Source: Kitasatospora papulosa (GTDB taxonomy: Bacteria; Actinomycetota; Actinomycetes; Streptomycetales; Streptomycetaceae). Taken from it: a stretch of 64,000 bases of DNA. Both the position numbers and the translations under genes were made by a program. The stretch spans positions 248,001 through 312,000 of the forward strand of contig NZ_JNYQ01000002.1 in the NCBI RefSeq assembly GCF_000717245.1, given 5' to 3'. This document shows, piece after piece, positions 16,109 to 24,340 of this stretch. Within the stretch, counting starts at the first letter, position 1, and each line of letters begins with the position of its first letter. Under the pieces are notes generated by a model. It was not told where the DNA came from. It saw only the letters and a list, made by a program, of their open reading frames with translations, and ran no database searches.

Positions 16109-16136
16109 ATCAGCGCCGAAACATCTATTTTGCGCC

Positions 16137-17063
16137 ATGTCCGGGAGGGCCGTGCCCGACATACCCGCTGTTCCGCGCCTCCCGCACTCCGCGGCAGAGG
16201 GACCGGAGGGCATCCGTAAGGAGTACGTTCACCTGGGACGTTCCGAGATGGTTCTGCTCACTTCCTGGTGGTGCAAGGAAGATGGCGAGTTCTCGCTCTC
16301 CGCACGGTGGCCCGCCCCCGCCGCCGGCCTGGCGTACGACCAGCGGATGCTCACACAGACCGTCCGGCAGAGTGGTCTGACCATCGCGCACGCGGCGTAC
16401 GGCGCACCCCTTTCCGATCACACCGTGCTGAACTACTTCGACTTCACCGTAGCGCCCGGATTCCAGGTGCCCTCCGACGCGCCCTGCGACCTCACCGTCG
16501 AGGTCACCGTGAAGAACGCCAAGACGCGTGGGAACAGGGTCAGTTCACTCGACATGGACTTCCGCGTCTACCGGGACGGCGACATGGCCGCCCGCGCGGA
16601 ATCCGAGTTCGGCTGGCTGTCCACGCGCGTATACCGCCGCCTTCGCGGCGAGCACTTCGAAGTCGACTGGAACACCTGGCCGTTGCCCGACCCGGTCGAA
16701 CCCCGCACAGTCGGCAGAAGCGCACCCGTCGACGTGGTCCTGTCGGCCGGTGACCGCCCCCGGCACTGGCAGTTGCGCAACGACGTGGAGAACGCGGTGC
16801 TGTACGACCACCCGGTCGACCACGTCCCGGGGCTCGCGCTCATGGAAGCGGCCCATCAGGCCGCGAACGCCGCCCTGTACCCGGCACGGTTCGAACAGAC
16901 CACCGTGACCAGCGCGTTCGAGCGCTACGCCGAGTTCGACCGGCCCTGCTGGATCGAGGCGGACGTCCTGCCCGCCGCCCCCGGGGAGACCTCGGTCCTG
17001 GTGACGGCGACACAGGACGGGGAGACGGTCTTCCGGAGCCGGCTGGACGGGCCCTGCGGCTGA
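16137..17063 (+). CDS. AfsA/ScbA-type gamma-butyrolactone synthase
   Basis: A 308-residue A-factor biosynthesis protein with two AfsA hotdog repeats: the first around 30-160 (YDQRMLTQTVRQSGLTIAHA at about 67-86), the second around 195-305 (VDHVPGLALMEAAHQAANAA at about 227-246). AfsA joins a beta-ketoacyl chain to dihydroxyacetone phosphate, the first step of GBL signal synthesis. The protein is close to usual AfsA length and shows no truncation. The ATG at 16137 has little ribosome-site complementarity. The 5' leader is predicted to be only about 22 bases. Divergent from its putative receptor. Confidence 0.9.
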   Translation: MSGRAVPDIPAVPRLPHSAAEGPEGIRKEYVHLGRSEMVLLTSWWCKEDGEFSLSARWPAPAAGLAYDQRMLTQTVRQSGLTIAHAAYGAPLSDHTVLNYFDFTVAPGFQVPSDAPCDLTVEVTVKNAKTRGNRVSSLDMDFRVYRDGDMAARAESEFGWLSTRVYRRLRGEHFEVDWNTWPLPDPVEPRTVGRSAPVDVVLSAGDRPRHWQLRNDVENAVLYDHPVDHVPGLALMEAAHQAANAALYPARFEQTTVTSAFERYAEFDRPCWIEADVLPAAPGETSVLVTATQDGETVFRSRLDGPCG

Positions 17064-17077
17064 CGACGGCCGACGGC

Positions 17078-17842
17078 CTACTGGTTGACGAACCCGCCGT
17101 CCACCGGCATGACCGTGCCCGTGAGGAACGGACAGCGGTCGCTGAGCAGCCAGGCGGCCGCCTGGGCGATCTCCTCGGGCTCCGCCGTACGCCCCTGCGG
17201 GGTCATGCCGTTGACCATCTCCTCCAGGCCCGGATTGCGCCCGAACCAGTCCGCCGTGATCTCGCTGCGCGTCGTTCCCGGCGCAACGGCGTTGATTCTG
17301 ATGCCCTGTTGGGCGTACTCGTCCGCGGCGGCCCTGGTGAGGCCCACGACGGCGTGCTTGGCCGCTATGTAGGGCGCGGCCGCCGGTATGGCCACCAGCC
17401 CGCCCACACTGCTGTTGTTCACGACGGAGCAGCCTCGGGGGTTCCGCAGCATGGCCGCTATCTCGTGGCGGAGGCAGTTCCAGACGCCGCGCACGTTGGT
17501 GTCCATGACCGCGTCGTAGACGTCGTCACCCATGAGGTGGAGGGGGGTCCGGTCGCCTCCCAGGCCCGCGTTGTTGAAGGCGGAGTCCAGCCGGCCGTAG
17601 GTGTCGACCGTGAAGTCGACGGCACGCGCGGCGTCCTCCGCGACCGTGACGTCACAGACGACGTAGGAGGCCCGAGCCCCCTTGTCCTTCAACTCCGCCA
17701 CCAGCGAAGCCAGTCGGTCCTCCCGGCGGGCGGCCAGGACGACCGTCGCGCCTTCCTGCGAGAACACCCGGGCCGCCGCCGCACCGATACCGCTGCTCGC
17801 CCCGGTGATCAGGACGACTCTGTCATGGAGAAGATCGCTCAT
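17078..17842 (-). CDS. short-chain dehydrogenase/reductase (SDR)
   Basis: A 254-residue classical SDR. Cofactor motif TGASSGIG (about 14-21), NNAG (FNNAGLGG), catalytic Ser in VVNNSSVGG and the YIAAK pair (Tyr, Lys) are all present; the C-terminal GTVMPVDGGFVNQ closes the fold. Convergent with the afsA-like gene (14 bases apart). In other GBL clusters an SDR (ScbB, BarS1) reduces the 6-keto group of the lactone precursor. That role is likely here but is inferred from position only. The ATG at 17842 was chosen; longer readings are non-coding. Confidence 0.87.
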   Translation of the reverse strand: MSDLLHDRVVLITGASSGIGAAAARVFSQEGATVVLAARREDRLASLVAELKDKGARASYVVCDVTVAEDAARAVDFTVDTYGRLDSAFNNAGLGGDRTPLHLMGDDVYDAVMDTNVRGVWNCLRHEIAAMLRNPRGCSVVNNSSVGGLVAIPAAAPYIAAKHAVVGLTRAAADEYAQQGIRINAVAPGTTRSEITADWFGRNPGLEEMVNGMTPQGRTAEPEEIAQAAAWLLSDRCPFLTGTVMPVDGGFVNQ

Positions 17843-18002
17843 GGCGGCAGTCTGGCAGGACGGATCAGCCGTGGCCACGGGCTGTCGCGGACCGCGCGGT
17901 CCTGCCGGGGGACGCCCCCGCTGCGGTGCGTGCGGGACGCCGGCCGTTACGGCAGAGGCTGTCCGTTCCGTGCTCCTGGATGTCGACCCGGAGCGACGAC
18001 AG

Positions 18003-18024
18003 AAACAGACCGTATGTCCTGTTT
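18003..18024. promoter_or_regulatory. candidate second receptor-type operator
   Basis: A 22-bp imperfect palindrome with outer arms AAACAG (18003-18008) and CTGTTT (18019-18024); eight of eleven position pairs are complementary. Length, AT-rich ends and an ACCG core resemble GBL-receptor sites. It lies 80 bases before the oxidoreductase start and within the region divergent to the SDR gene. Confidence 0.4.
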
Positions 18025-18103
18025 TTGGCTTCGCTCCTGACGAAAAAGGACAAGGAGAGCGCGACCCCAGGACCTCCGGAGCGCCCCCGCGGTACGGTGC
18101 GGC

Positions 18104-19012
18104 ATGCTCGCGATCCAGTTCGACCACTTCGGTGGTCCCGAAGTACTCCGCCCCGTGGAACTGGCCCCTCCCGTGCCCGGCCCCGGAGAGCTGCTCATCA
18201 CCGTCGAGGCCGCCGGGGTGAACTTCGCCGACACCCACCAGACGGACGGCTCCTATCTGGGCGCCGACGCCCTTCCGCACGTCCCCGGCAGCGAGGTCGT
18301 GGGCCGCACCCCGGACGGGAGGCGGGTACTGGCCCGGGTCTCGCACGGGTACGCGGAGCAGGTGACCGCCAAGGAGTCCGCCGTGGTGGAGATCCCCGAG
18401 GACCTGGACGCGGCCCGGGCGCTCGCCCTCATGGTGCAGGGGCTGACCGCCTGGCACCTGCTGCGGTCGTCCGCACGGCTGCGTCGCGGGGAGAGCGTCG
18501 TCGTGCACTCCGCGGCGGGCGGCGTCGGCAGCCTCGCCGTCCAGCTGGCGAGGGAGTTCGGGGCGGGCCGGGTGCTCGCACAGGTCTCCGGCCCGGCCAA
18601 GGAGCGGCTGGTCCTGGACCTCGGCGCGGACGCGGTGATCACCTACCCCCTCGCGGAGAAGGCGGACGTCGTCCTGGACGCCGTCGGCGGGGAACTCTTC
18701 GACCAGGCCCTGGACTCCCTGGCGTCCTTCGGCCGGCTGGTCACCTACGGCAATTCCGCGCGGGCCGGCTTCACTCCCGTCGACCCGGCCCGGCTCGGCC
18801 GTCTCAACGCCTCCGTCGTCGGATTCTGGCTGCGCCCCACCCTCGCCGCCCCCGACGCGGTCGCCGGACCCCTGAAGGAGCTCCTCGCCCTGGTCGCCGG
18901 GGGCCGCCTCACGCCCGTGACCGGCGGCAGCTACCCGCTCGCCGAGGCCGGGCGGGCCCACGAGGACCTGCTCGCGCGCCGGACCACGGGGAAGCTCATC
19001 CTCACCCCCTGA
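18104..19012 (+). CDS. quinone oxidoreductase-type medium-chain dehydrogenase
   Basis: A 302-residue zinc-free MDR enzyme of the QOR family. N-terminal GroES-like half (GPEVLRPVELAPPVPGPGE, then AAGVNFADTHQTDG) and Rossmann half with SAAGGVGSLAVQLA (about 140-153). The catalytic zinc ligands of alcohol dehydrogenases are missing. These enzymes use NADPH to reduce quinones or enones. Beside the GBL genes it could serve the butenolide reduction step, but no motif shows that. The ATG at 18104 lacks a clear ribosome site. The next gene starts 31 bases after its stop. Confidence 0.85.
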   Translation: MLAIQFDHFGGPEVLRPVELAPPVPGPGELLITVEAAGVNFADTHQTDGSYLGADALPHVPGSEVVGRTPDGRRVLARVSHGYAEQVTAKESAVVEIPEDLDAARALALMVQGLTAWHLLRSSARLRRGESVVVHSAAGGVGSLAVQLAREFGAGRVLAQVSGPAKERLVLDLGADAVITYPLAEKADVVLDAVGGELFDQALDSLASFGRLVTYGNSARAGFTPVDPARLGRLNASVVGFWLRPTLAAPDAVAGPLKELLALVAGGRLTPVTGGSYPLAEAGRAHEDLLARRTTGKLILTP

Positions 19013-19043
19013 ACGGACGGGACAGCCCTTATAGGGTGGCCCG

Positions 19044-20114
19044 ATGCCCTCGCTGACCTCACACCCCCCGGGACCGGCCGGATCGGGAGCACCGGCCGCC
19101 GTGCTGCCCCGCCCCGGCCGTGACCCGTTCTTCGACAACGCGAAGTACCTGGCCATCGTGCTCGTCGCGATGGGGCACTCCTGGGAACCGCTGCCCGGCA
19201 GCGGGCGTCTGGTGGAGACGGCCTACACCTTCGTCTACACCTTCCACATGCCGGTCTTCATCATCCTCGCCGGATACTTCTCGCGCGGCCTCGAGCTGCG
19301 GGCCGACCGGGTGTGGAAGCTCGTCACCGGTCTCGTCGTGCCCTACTGCGTCTTCGAGGTGGCCTACACCCTCTTCGAGCGGCTCACCGGCTCCCCGCAG
19401 TTCCCGCTGAGTCCGCTCACCCCCTACTGGCTGCTGTGGTTCCTGCCCGCGCTGTTCCTGTGGCGCCTGACCACACCCTTCTGGGAGACGGTCCGGTGGC
19501 CCGTGGCGGTCGCCCTGGTCATCGCGGCCATGGGGGCGGTGACCAGCAACATCGGCGGGGACCTGCATCTCCAGCGGATCCTGCAGTTCCTGCCGTACTA
19601 CGTACTCGGTCTCCAGCTGCGGCCCGCGCACTTCGACTTCGTACGCTCGCGGGCCGTACGCGTCGCGTCGGTCCCCATCTGCCTGGTGGCGCTGGCCGCC
19701 GCCTACTGGGCGGTGCCGCGCACCACGACCTCGTGGTTCTTCCGCAGGTACGGGGCCGAGCAGCTCGGCTCCCCCGCCTGGACGGGGGCCGTGGTGACCC
19801 TGGTCCTGTTCACCTGCGCCCTGGTGCTCAGCGCCTGCTTCCTCGCCTGGGTCCCGAACCGCCGGCTGTGGATGACCGCGCTGGGAGCGGGCACCCTCTA
19901 CGGCTACCTGCTGCACGGCTTCGTCGTCAAAGGCGCCGTCAAGCTGGATCTCTACGAGGCGGACGTCCTCTCCACACCGCCGGGACGGATTCTGGTGTCC
20001 GTCGTCGCCGCCGTCGTGGTCACGGTCCTCTGCAGCCCGCCCGTCAGACGGGTGTTCCGGTTCGCCGTGGAGCCCCGGCTCGACCGGGCCAGGAAGCCGA
20101 GGCCGGCGCCCTGA
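19044..20114 (+). CDS. membrane acyltransferase (acyltransferase 3 / OafA-like)
   Basis: A 356-residue integral membrane protein with about nine to ten hydrophobic helices. The start DPFFDNAKYLAIVLVAMGHSW and the following TFHMPVFIILAGYFSRG are the signature of the acyltransferase 3 family (fucose 4-O-acetylase type), with the conserved His in MGHSW. Members O-acetylate sugars or surface polymers. No polymer gene is nearby, so the acceptor is unknown. AGGGTGG precedes the ATG. It may be cotranscribed with the oxidoreductase 31 bases upstream. Confidence 0.82.
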   Translation: MPSLTSHPPGPAGSGAPAAVLPRPGRDPFFDNAKYLAIVLVAMGHSWEPLPGSGRLVETAYTFVYTFHMPVFIILAGYFSRGLELRADRVWKLVTGLVVPYCVFEVAYTLFERLTGSPQFPLSPLTPYWLLWFLPALFLWRLTTPFWETVRWPVAVALVIAAMGAVTSNIGGDLHLQRILQFLPYYVLGLQLRPAHFDFVRSRAVRVASVPICLVALAAAYWAVPRTTTSWFFRRYGAEQLGSPAWTGAVVTLVLFTCALVLSACFLAWVPNRRLWMTALGAGTLYGYLLHGFVVKGAVKLDLYEADVLSTPPGRILVSVVAAVVVTVLCSPPVRRVFRFAVEPRLDRARKPRPAP

Positions 20115-20164
20115 CGCCCCGGCCACCGCGCCGCGCCTGCCCCGGCCCGCCGCCCGGTGCCCTC

Positions 20165-20365
20165 TCAGCCGGTGACGTGCGTCGTGCCGAGGACCGTGGC
20201 GTGCTCCAGGACGTCCTCCAGGGGGTCGTCGATCTGGCCCGTCGCGATCAGCGCCACCTGCGGCCCGTTGTGCGACCCGGTGTGGGTCTCGTCCGCGCGG
20301 GCCGCCCCGGCCGGCAGCAGGGTCGCCAGGACGGCCGTCCCCAGCACGGTCAGCTTGCTCTTCAT
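20165..20365 (-). CDS. small secreted protein, 66 aa
   Basis: A short protein with a clear signal peptide (MKSKLTVLGTAVLATLLPAG, cleavage after about residue 24) and a mature acidic/His-containing part of about 40 residues. It has no cysteines and no known domain. It is not a chaplin or rodlin by sequence. GGGA lies ahead of the ATG at 20365. It is convergent with the acyltransferase gene. Confidence 0.65.
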   Translation of the reverse strand: MKSKLTVLGTAVLATLLPAGAARADETHTGSHNGPQVALIATGQIDDPLEDVLEHATVLGTTHVTG

Positions 20366-20504
20366 CTCGTCCCGTTCCCCTCGCCTGCCGCCGTCCGTCC
20401 GGCGCCGGAAGGATCCTCCCGGCACACGGCCGGGCGCGGACGCGGACACGAGCCACCACCGGGGATTTGTTACATACGTTCCCGGCGTCGTTCTCCTCCG
20501 CACG

Positions 20505-20543
20505 CGGCGCACCCCCGGGCCAGAAGGCCTCGGGGGTGCGCCG
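20505..20543 (-). terminator. hairpin terminator of the helicase gene
   Basis: A perfect 13-bp repeat (20505-20517 and 20531-20543) with a 13-base loop, 26 bases past the helicase stop on the leftward strand. Confidence 0.7.
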
Positions 20544-20568
20544 TGTGCGACGAAGGACGACCGGGTGG

Positions 20569-22137
20569 TTACGCGACCTTGTTGGTCCGGCGCTGAGCCG
20601 CTGCGGCACGCGCCTCCGGCGTCGGCGTCCCGGCGTTGGAACGACGCCCCTGACCGGGGCGCGCGCCGCGCCGGCCGCGGGGACGGGAGCCGTTGCCCTT
20701 GCCCCGCTCCGTCACCGGCGAGCTGATGGTCACGGGCACACCGGACGGCGCCTGCGCGCCCGTGATGCGGCTCAGCTCGGCCTCGCCCGAACGGACCTGG
20801 GCGACCTGCGGCGTGATCCCCGCGTCGGCCATCAGCCGGGTCATGTCGCGGCGCTGGTTGGGCAGCACGAGCGTGACGACGCTGCCGGACTCCCCGGCAC
20901 GCGCCGTGCGCCCGCCGCGGTGCAGGTAGTCCTTGTGGTCGCTGGGCGGGTCGACGTTGACGACCAGGTCGAGGTTGTCGACGTGGATGCCCCGGGCCGC
21001 GACGTTCGTGGCGACGAGCACCGTGACGTGGCCGGTCTTGAACCGGTCGAGCGTGCGGGTGCGCTGCGGCTGCGACTTGCCGCCGTGCAGGGCGGCCGCC
21101 CGCACACCGCTGCTCAGCAGGTGGTCGGTGAGCTTGTCCACCGCGTGCTTGGTGTCCAGGAACATGATCACCCGGCCGTCGCGGGCGGCGATCTCGGTCG
21201 TCGTCGCGTACTTGTCCGCGCCCTGGACGTAGAGCACGTGGTGCTCCATCGTCGTCACCGCACCGGCGGCGGGGTCCACCGAGTGGACGACCGGGTCGTG
21301 CAGGTAGCGGCGGACCAGCAGGTCGACGTTGCGGTCCAGGGTGGCCGAGAACAGCATCCGCTGGCCCTCGGGGTTGACCTGGTCCAGCAGCTCGGTGACC
21401 TGGGGCATGAAGCCCATGTCAGCCATCTGGTCGGCCTCGTCGAGGACGGTGATGGCGACCCGGTCGAGCTTGCAGTCGCCCCGCTCGATGAGGTCCTTGA
21501 GCCGGCCCGGGGTGGCGACCACGACTTCGGCGCCCCCGCGCAGCGCGCTGGCCTGGCGGCCGATCGACATGCCGCCGACGACCGTGGCGAGCCTGAGCCT
21601 GAGGGAGCGGGCGTACGGGGTGAGCGCGTCGGTGACCTGCTGGGCCAGTTCCCGGGTGGGCACGAGGACCAGGGCCAGCGGACGGCGCGCGTCGGCACGG
21701 TTGCCCGCGGTACGGGCGAGCAGGGCCAGTCCGAAGGCGAGAGTCTTGCCCGAGCCGGTGCGACCGCGGCCCAGGACGTCCCGCCCGGCGAGCGAGTTCG
21801 GCAGGGTGGCCCCCTGGATGGGGAACGGCACGGACACGCCCTCGGCGGCCAGTGCCGCAAGCAGGGGCGCCGGCATGTCGAGGTCCGCGAAGGACTCGGC
21901 GGCGGGGAGAGCCGGGGTGATGGTCACCGGCAGCGCGAACTCACCGGTGACGGCGGAGGAACGGCGGCCGTAGCCGCCGGAGCGCTTCGGGCCGCCGGAG
22001 CGTCCCTGCGAACCCGGGGCGCCCGGCCGGCCGGACCCCGCGGAGCGGAATCCGTTGGCGGTGCGGCTGCCGGCGGACCCGCCGGAGCGGGTCCGAGAAA
22101 ATCGGTCATTCGTGCGAGCGGTGCGATCGCGGTTCAA
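20569..22137 (-). CDS. DEAD-box RNA helicase (RhlE-like)
   Basis: A 522-residue DEAD-box helicase. A basic, Gly/Arg/Ser-rich N-terminal extension (about 1-65) precedes the Q motif region. RecA domain 1: GRTGSGKT, PTRELAQQ, TPGRL, VLDEADQM, LFSATL. RecA domain 2: the DYLHRGGRTARAG motif. The C-terminus is again Arg/Gly-rich and suits RNA binding. The likely start is TTG at 22137 with AAGGG about eight bases upstream. It follows a cold-shock gene in the same direction, a known association with RNA unwinding in the cold. A strong hairpin separates them, and a leader of up to 250 bases precedes the helicase. Confidence 0.88.
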   Translation of the reverse strand: MNRDRTARTNDRFSRTRSGGSAGSRTANGFRSAGSGRPGAPGSQGRSGGPKRSGGYGRRSSAVTGEFALPVTITPALPAAESFADLDMPAPLLAALAAEGVSVPFPIQGATLPNSLAGRDVLGRGRTGSGKTLAFGLALLARTAGNRADARRPLALVLVPTRELAQQVTDALTPYARSLRLRLATVVGGMSIGRQASALRGGAEVVVATPGRLKDLIERGDCKLDRVAITVLDEADQMADMGFMPQVTELLDQVNPEGQRMLFSATLDRNVDLLVRRYLHDPVVHSVDPAAGAVTTMEHHVLYVQGADKYATTTEIAARDGRVIMFLDTKHAVDKLTDHLLSSGVRAAALHGGKSQPQRTRTLDRFKTGHVTVLVATNVAARGIHVDNLDLVVNVDPPSDHKDYLHRGGRTARAGESGSVVTLVLPNQRRDMTRLMADAGITPQVAQVRSGEAELSRITGAQAPSGVPVTISSPVTERGKGNGSRPRGRRGARPGQGRRSNAGTPTPEARAAAAQRRTNKVA

Positions 22138-22388
22138 CTGGGAACCCTTCCCTCGAATGGCACGTATCGAGGGATTCTTTCCGGGCGGCTGCAGCCATGT
22201 ACGGCGCCAAGAATCGCAAGAACGAGCCGGTGAAATAAAGAAGAACGAAGTCTGCCCATCGGATGAACAATCCGAATTCGGCACTCCATCATGACTGCAT
22301 ATAAGACCGCGGGGCCCGTGACCCGCACACATCAGGAACTACCCTGCGAGGTGCGCCGGTCACGCCACGGCCGGGAAAAACACAACGA

Positions 22389-22422
22389 GCTGGGGCCCGC
22401 ACCCCAAGGTGCGGGCCCCAGC
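22389..22422 (-). terminator. terminator of the cold-shock gene
   Basis: A perfect 15-bp inverted repeat (22389-22403 and 22408-22422) with a 4-base loop, followed on the leftward strand by a T-rich tract. It is the strongest intrinsic-type terminator in the window. The remaining part of the gap down to 22138 is the helicase leader, with AT-rich stretches and no coding sequence seen. Confidence 0.85.
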
Positions 22423-22442
22423 TGCGCCGTGCGGCCTGATGA

Positions 22443-22646
22443 TCAGGCGGGGGTGATGTTCTCCGCCTGCGGGCCCTTCTGGCCCTGCGTGACGTCGAAG
22501 TTCACCTTCTGGCCTTCCTGCAGCTCGCGGAAGCCCTGGGCGGCGATGTTCGAGTAGTGGGCGAAGACGTCAGCGCCGCCACCCTCCTGCTCGATGAAGC
22601 CGAAGCCCTTTTCCGAGTTGAACCACTTCACGGTACCGGTAGCCAT
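22443..22646 (-). CDS. cold-shock protein (CspA family)
   Basis: A 67-residue CSD protein with the RNP1 motif KGFGFI and RNP2-like VFAHYS; it starts MATGTVKWFNSEKGFGFIEQ. It binds single-stranded RNA/DNA and acts as an RNA chaperone. Perfect GAAGGAG site seven bases before the ATG at 22646. The mRNA leader (22647 to about 22850) is long and structured, as in other csp genes. Confidence 0.95.
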   Translation of the reverse strand: MATGTVKWFNSEKGFGFIEQEGGGADVFAHYSNIAAQGFRELQEGQKVNFDVTQGQKGPQAENITPA

Positions 22647-22950
22647 GTCATATCTCCTTCGGGGCGTTGCTCGTGGGCCCACACCGTGCAGGCCCTACGT
22701 CGCCGCAAATGATTGCCCCGTCCGGAAGAGACCGGAAATACAAAAGTGCCCCCACCGGAGTGAACCGGCGAGTGCACTTGAAGTTTTGGGAACCACAACT
22801 GCAACTGAGATCAACAGTAGCACGATTCGGTCACAAGTGAGCTGTAGTCCATATCACTGTGCCACCGCGCCGTCGGGAACGGTATAAACTCTCACCGCTC
22901 ATTGCGCGTATTTCTGTGCCCGCTGAAACAGATATGCGCCCGCAGGCCCC
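22647..22950 (-). promoter_or_regulatory. cold-shock gene leader and promoter region
   Basis: This gap holds no gene. On the leftward strand it contains an extended -10-like TGCTACTGT near 22810-22820 and a nested hairpin: AAGTGC (22744-22749) with GCACTT (22774-22779), enclosing CCGG-AGTGAA-CCGG. A structured 5' leader is usual for cold-shock mRNAs, where it affects stability and translation. Sites are predicted only. Confidence 0.45.
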
Positions 22951-23295
22951 TCAGGAATCGGGGTCGCCCCGGTCGGCCGCCGGCCGGCGCAGTTCCTCGT
23001 TGAGGCGCAGGGCCTCCTCGAGCTGGTCCTCCAGGATGACGATGCGGCAGGCCGCGTCGATCGGGGTGCCGGCGTCCACCAGCTCACGGGCCCGTGCGGC
23101 GATTCGGAGCTGGTAGCGCGAGTAACGGCGGTGACCGCCCTCGGAACGCAGGGGCGTGATCAGGCGGGCCTCACCGATGGCCCTGAGGAAGCCTGGCGTC
23201 GCACCGATCATCTCCGCGGCCCGCCCCATCGTGTAAGCGGGGTAGTCGTCGTCGTCGAGACGGTCCGTGGCACGCGACGGGGATTCCGGGGGCAT
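22951..23295 (-). CDS. MerR-family regulator (short)
   Basis: A 114-residue MerR-type protein: an acidic N-terminus, then a winged helix-turn-helix (about 25-95: YTMGRAAEMIGATPGFLRAIGEARLI to GGHRRYSRYQL) and a short coiled-coil with a charged tail. The effector-binding domain is lacking and no metal-binding Cys is present, so the signal is unknown. GAGGTG four bases before the ATG at 23295. It lies upstream of the cold-shock gene in the same direction, with a 300-base gap. Confidence 0.85.
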   Translation of the reverse strand: MPPESPSRATDRLDDDDYPAYTMGRAAEMIGATPGFLRAIGEARLITPLRSEGGHRRYSRYQLRIAARARELVDAGTPIDAACRIVILEDQLEEALRLNEELRRPAADRGDPDS

Positions 23296-23485
23296 CTGCA
23301 CCTCTTCTGCTGCGCACCGGCCACTGATATGACCTGGCTGCACAAGAAACCCTAGGCGTACCGATAAGTCATGTCTATCGCCACCGGCACAGGTTTCCGC
23401 CGTCCCCGCCGCCGCCCGCGCGTGGACAGCTGCGGCGCGACGCCCTCCGGCAGCCCTTCGTAGCCAGGTGGCCGGCCCAACGAGG

Positions 23486-23501
23486 CTGACCGACCGGTCA
23501 G
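23486..23501. promoter_or_regulatory. palindromic operator-like site
   Basis: CTGACC-GACC-GGTCAG, a 6-bp perfect dyad of the GACCGACCGGTC kind often bound by TetR-family proteins. It lies between the divergent MerR and PAP2-like genes. The surrounding 320-base gap (23296-23618) has no gene. Confidence 0.4.
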
Positions 23502-23536
23502 TTGTCGGCGGACCGGCGAACGGTCATACTGCACGC

Positions 23537-23572
23537 GTAGCCCTTCACGCATCCCCCGTCGTGAAGGGCTAC
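23537..23572. other. 13-bp inverted repeat upstream of the PAP2-like gene
   Basis: Arms 23537-23549 and 23560-23572 with a 10-base loop; a TTGACG hexamer follows at 23574. The hairpin could be a terminator for a transcript from the left or a leader structure. The position, 47 bases before the start, does not decide which. Confidence 0.45.
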
Positions 23573-23618
23573 ATTGACGCGCGGCCGGCGACCTCGCGCG
23601 GACTGGAGCACACACGGC

Positions 23619-24203
23619 ATGAGCGGCACCGGAACGACCACGACGGTGGCCCGTGCGGTCACGGACGTCCTGCAGCCCCGCAACGTACTGCTCCTCGGCA
23701 TGCTCGCCATCGGACTCGCCTCGGCCGGTGACTGGACCGGGCTCCCCTGGGGCTTCCTCGGCGCCCTCTGCGCCGGCCTCGTCCCCGCCGGCTACATCGA
23801 GTGGGAGCGCGGGCGCGGTACCTGGGGCGACCGTCACGTCGTGGACCGGACCCAGCGGGCGCCCATCTTCCTGGTGATCCTCGGATCGCTCGGCACCGGC
23901 GCGCTGATCATGGTCCTGGGCGACGCGCCGTCCGGCATCCTGATCGCGACGGTCTCCCTGTGGGTGATGACGACCGTCCTCCTGGCGGTCAACGCGTTCT
24001 GGAAGATCTCGGTCGACTCGGCGGTCGCGTCGGCCGTGGTCGCCCTTCTCGGCGCCGCGCACTCGCTGTGGTGGCTGTGCGCGGGCGTGGCGGCCCTGGC
24101 CGTGTGCTGGTCACGGGTCGCGCTGGGCTACCACTCGGTGGCCCAGACCGTCGCGGGAGCCGCGGCCGGCGCGGCGACGGCCGCCGGTTTCCTCTTCGCC
24201 TGA
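23619..24203 (+). CDS. PAP2-like membrane phosphatase
   Basis: A 194-residue membrane protein with five to six hydrophobic helices. The C-terminal SRVALGYHSVAQTVAG matches the third PAP2 motif (SR, five residues, His), and NAFWKISVDSAV could hold the first motif. The middle PSGH motif is not obvious, so activity is uncertain. Typical substrates are lipid phosphates. The ATG at 23619 has GGAG eleven bases upstream, which is far. Confidence 0.65.
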   Translation: MSGTGTTTTVARAVTDVLQPRNVLLLGMLAIGLASAGDWTGLPWGFLGALCAGLVPAGYIEWERGRGTWGDRHVVDRTQRAPIFLVILGSLGTGALIMVLGDAPSGILIATVSLWVMTTVLLAVNAFWKISVDSAVASAVVALLGAAHSLWWLCAGVAALAVCWSRVALGYHSVAQTVAGAAAGAATAAGFLFA

Positions 24204-24340
24204 CCCCGGGCGGCCGGTTGCCACGGCGGCTGCGCGACCGCCCTCACCGCGACGGGCCGGACGGCCCCGATTGCGGACCCGCCCGGAAGCCGGTTACGTG
24301 GACGAGGGGGCCGCGCAGCGACGCAACCGGAGGCACACGG

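Noticed and set aside
15405..19012. Part of a biosynthetic gene cluster around the GBL genes
   Set aside because: No PKS, NRPS, terpene or SARP genes are adjacent; neighbouring genes are cell-wall and housekeeping types.
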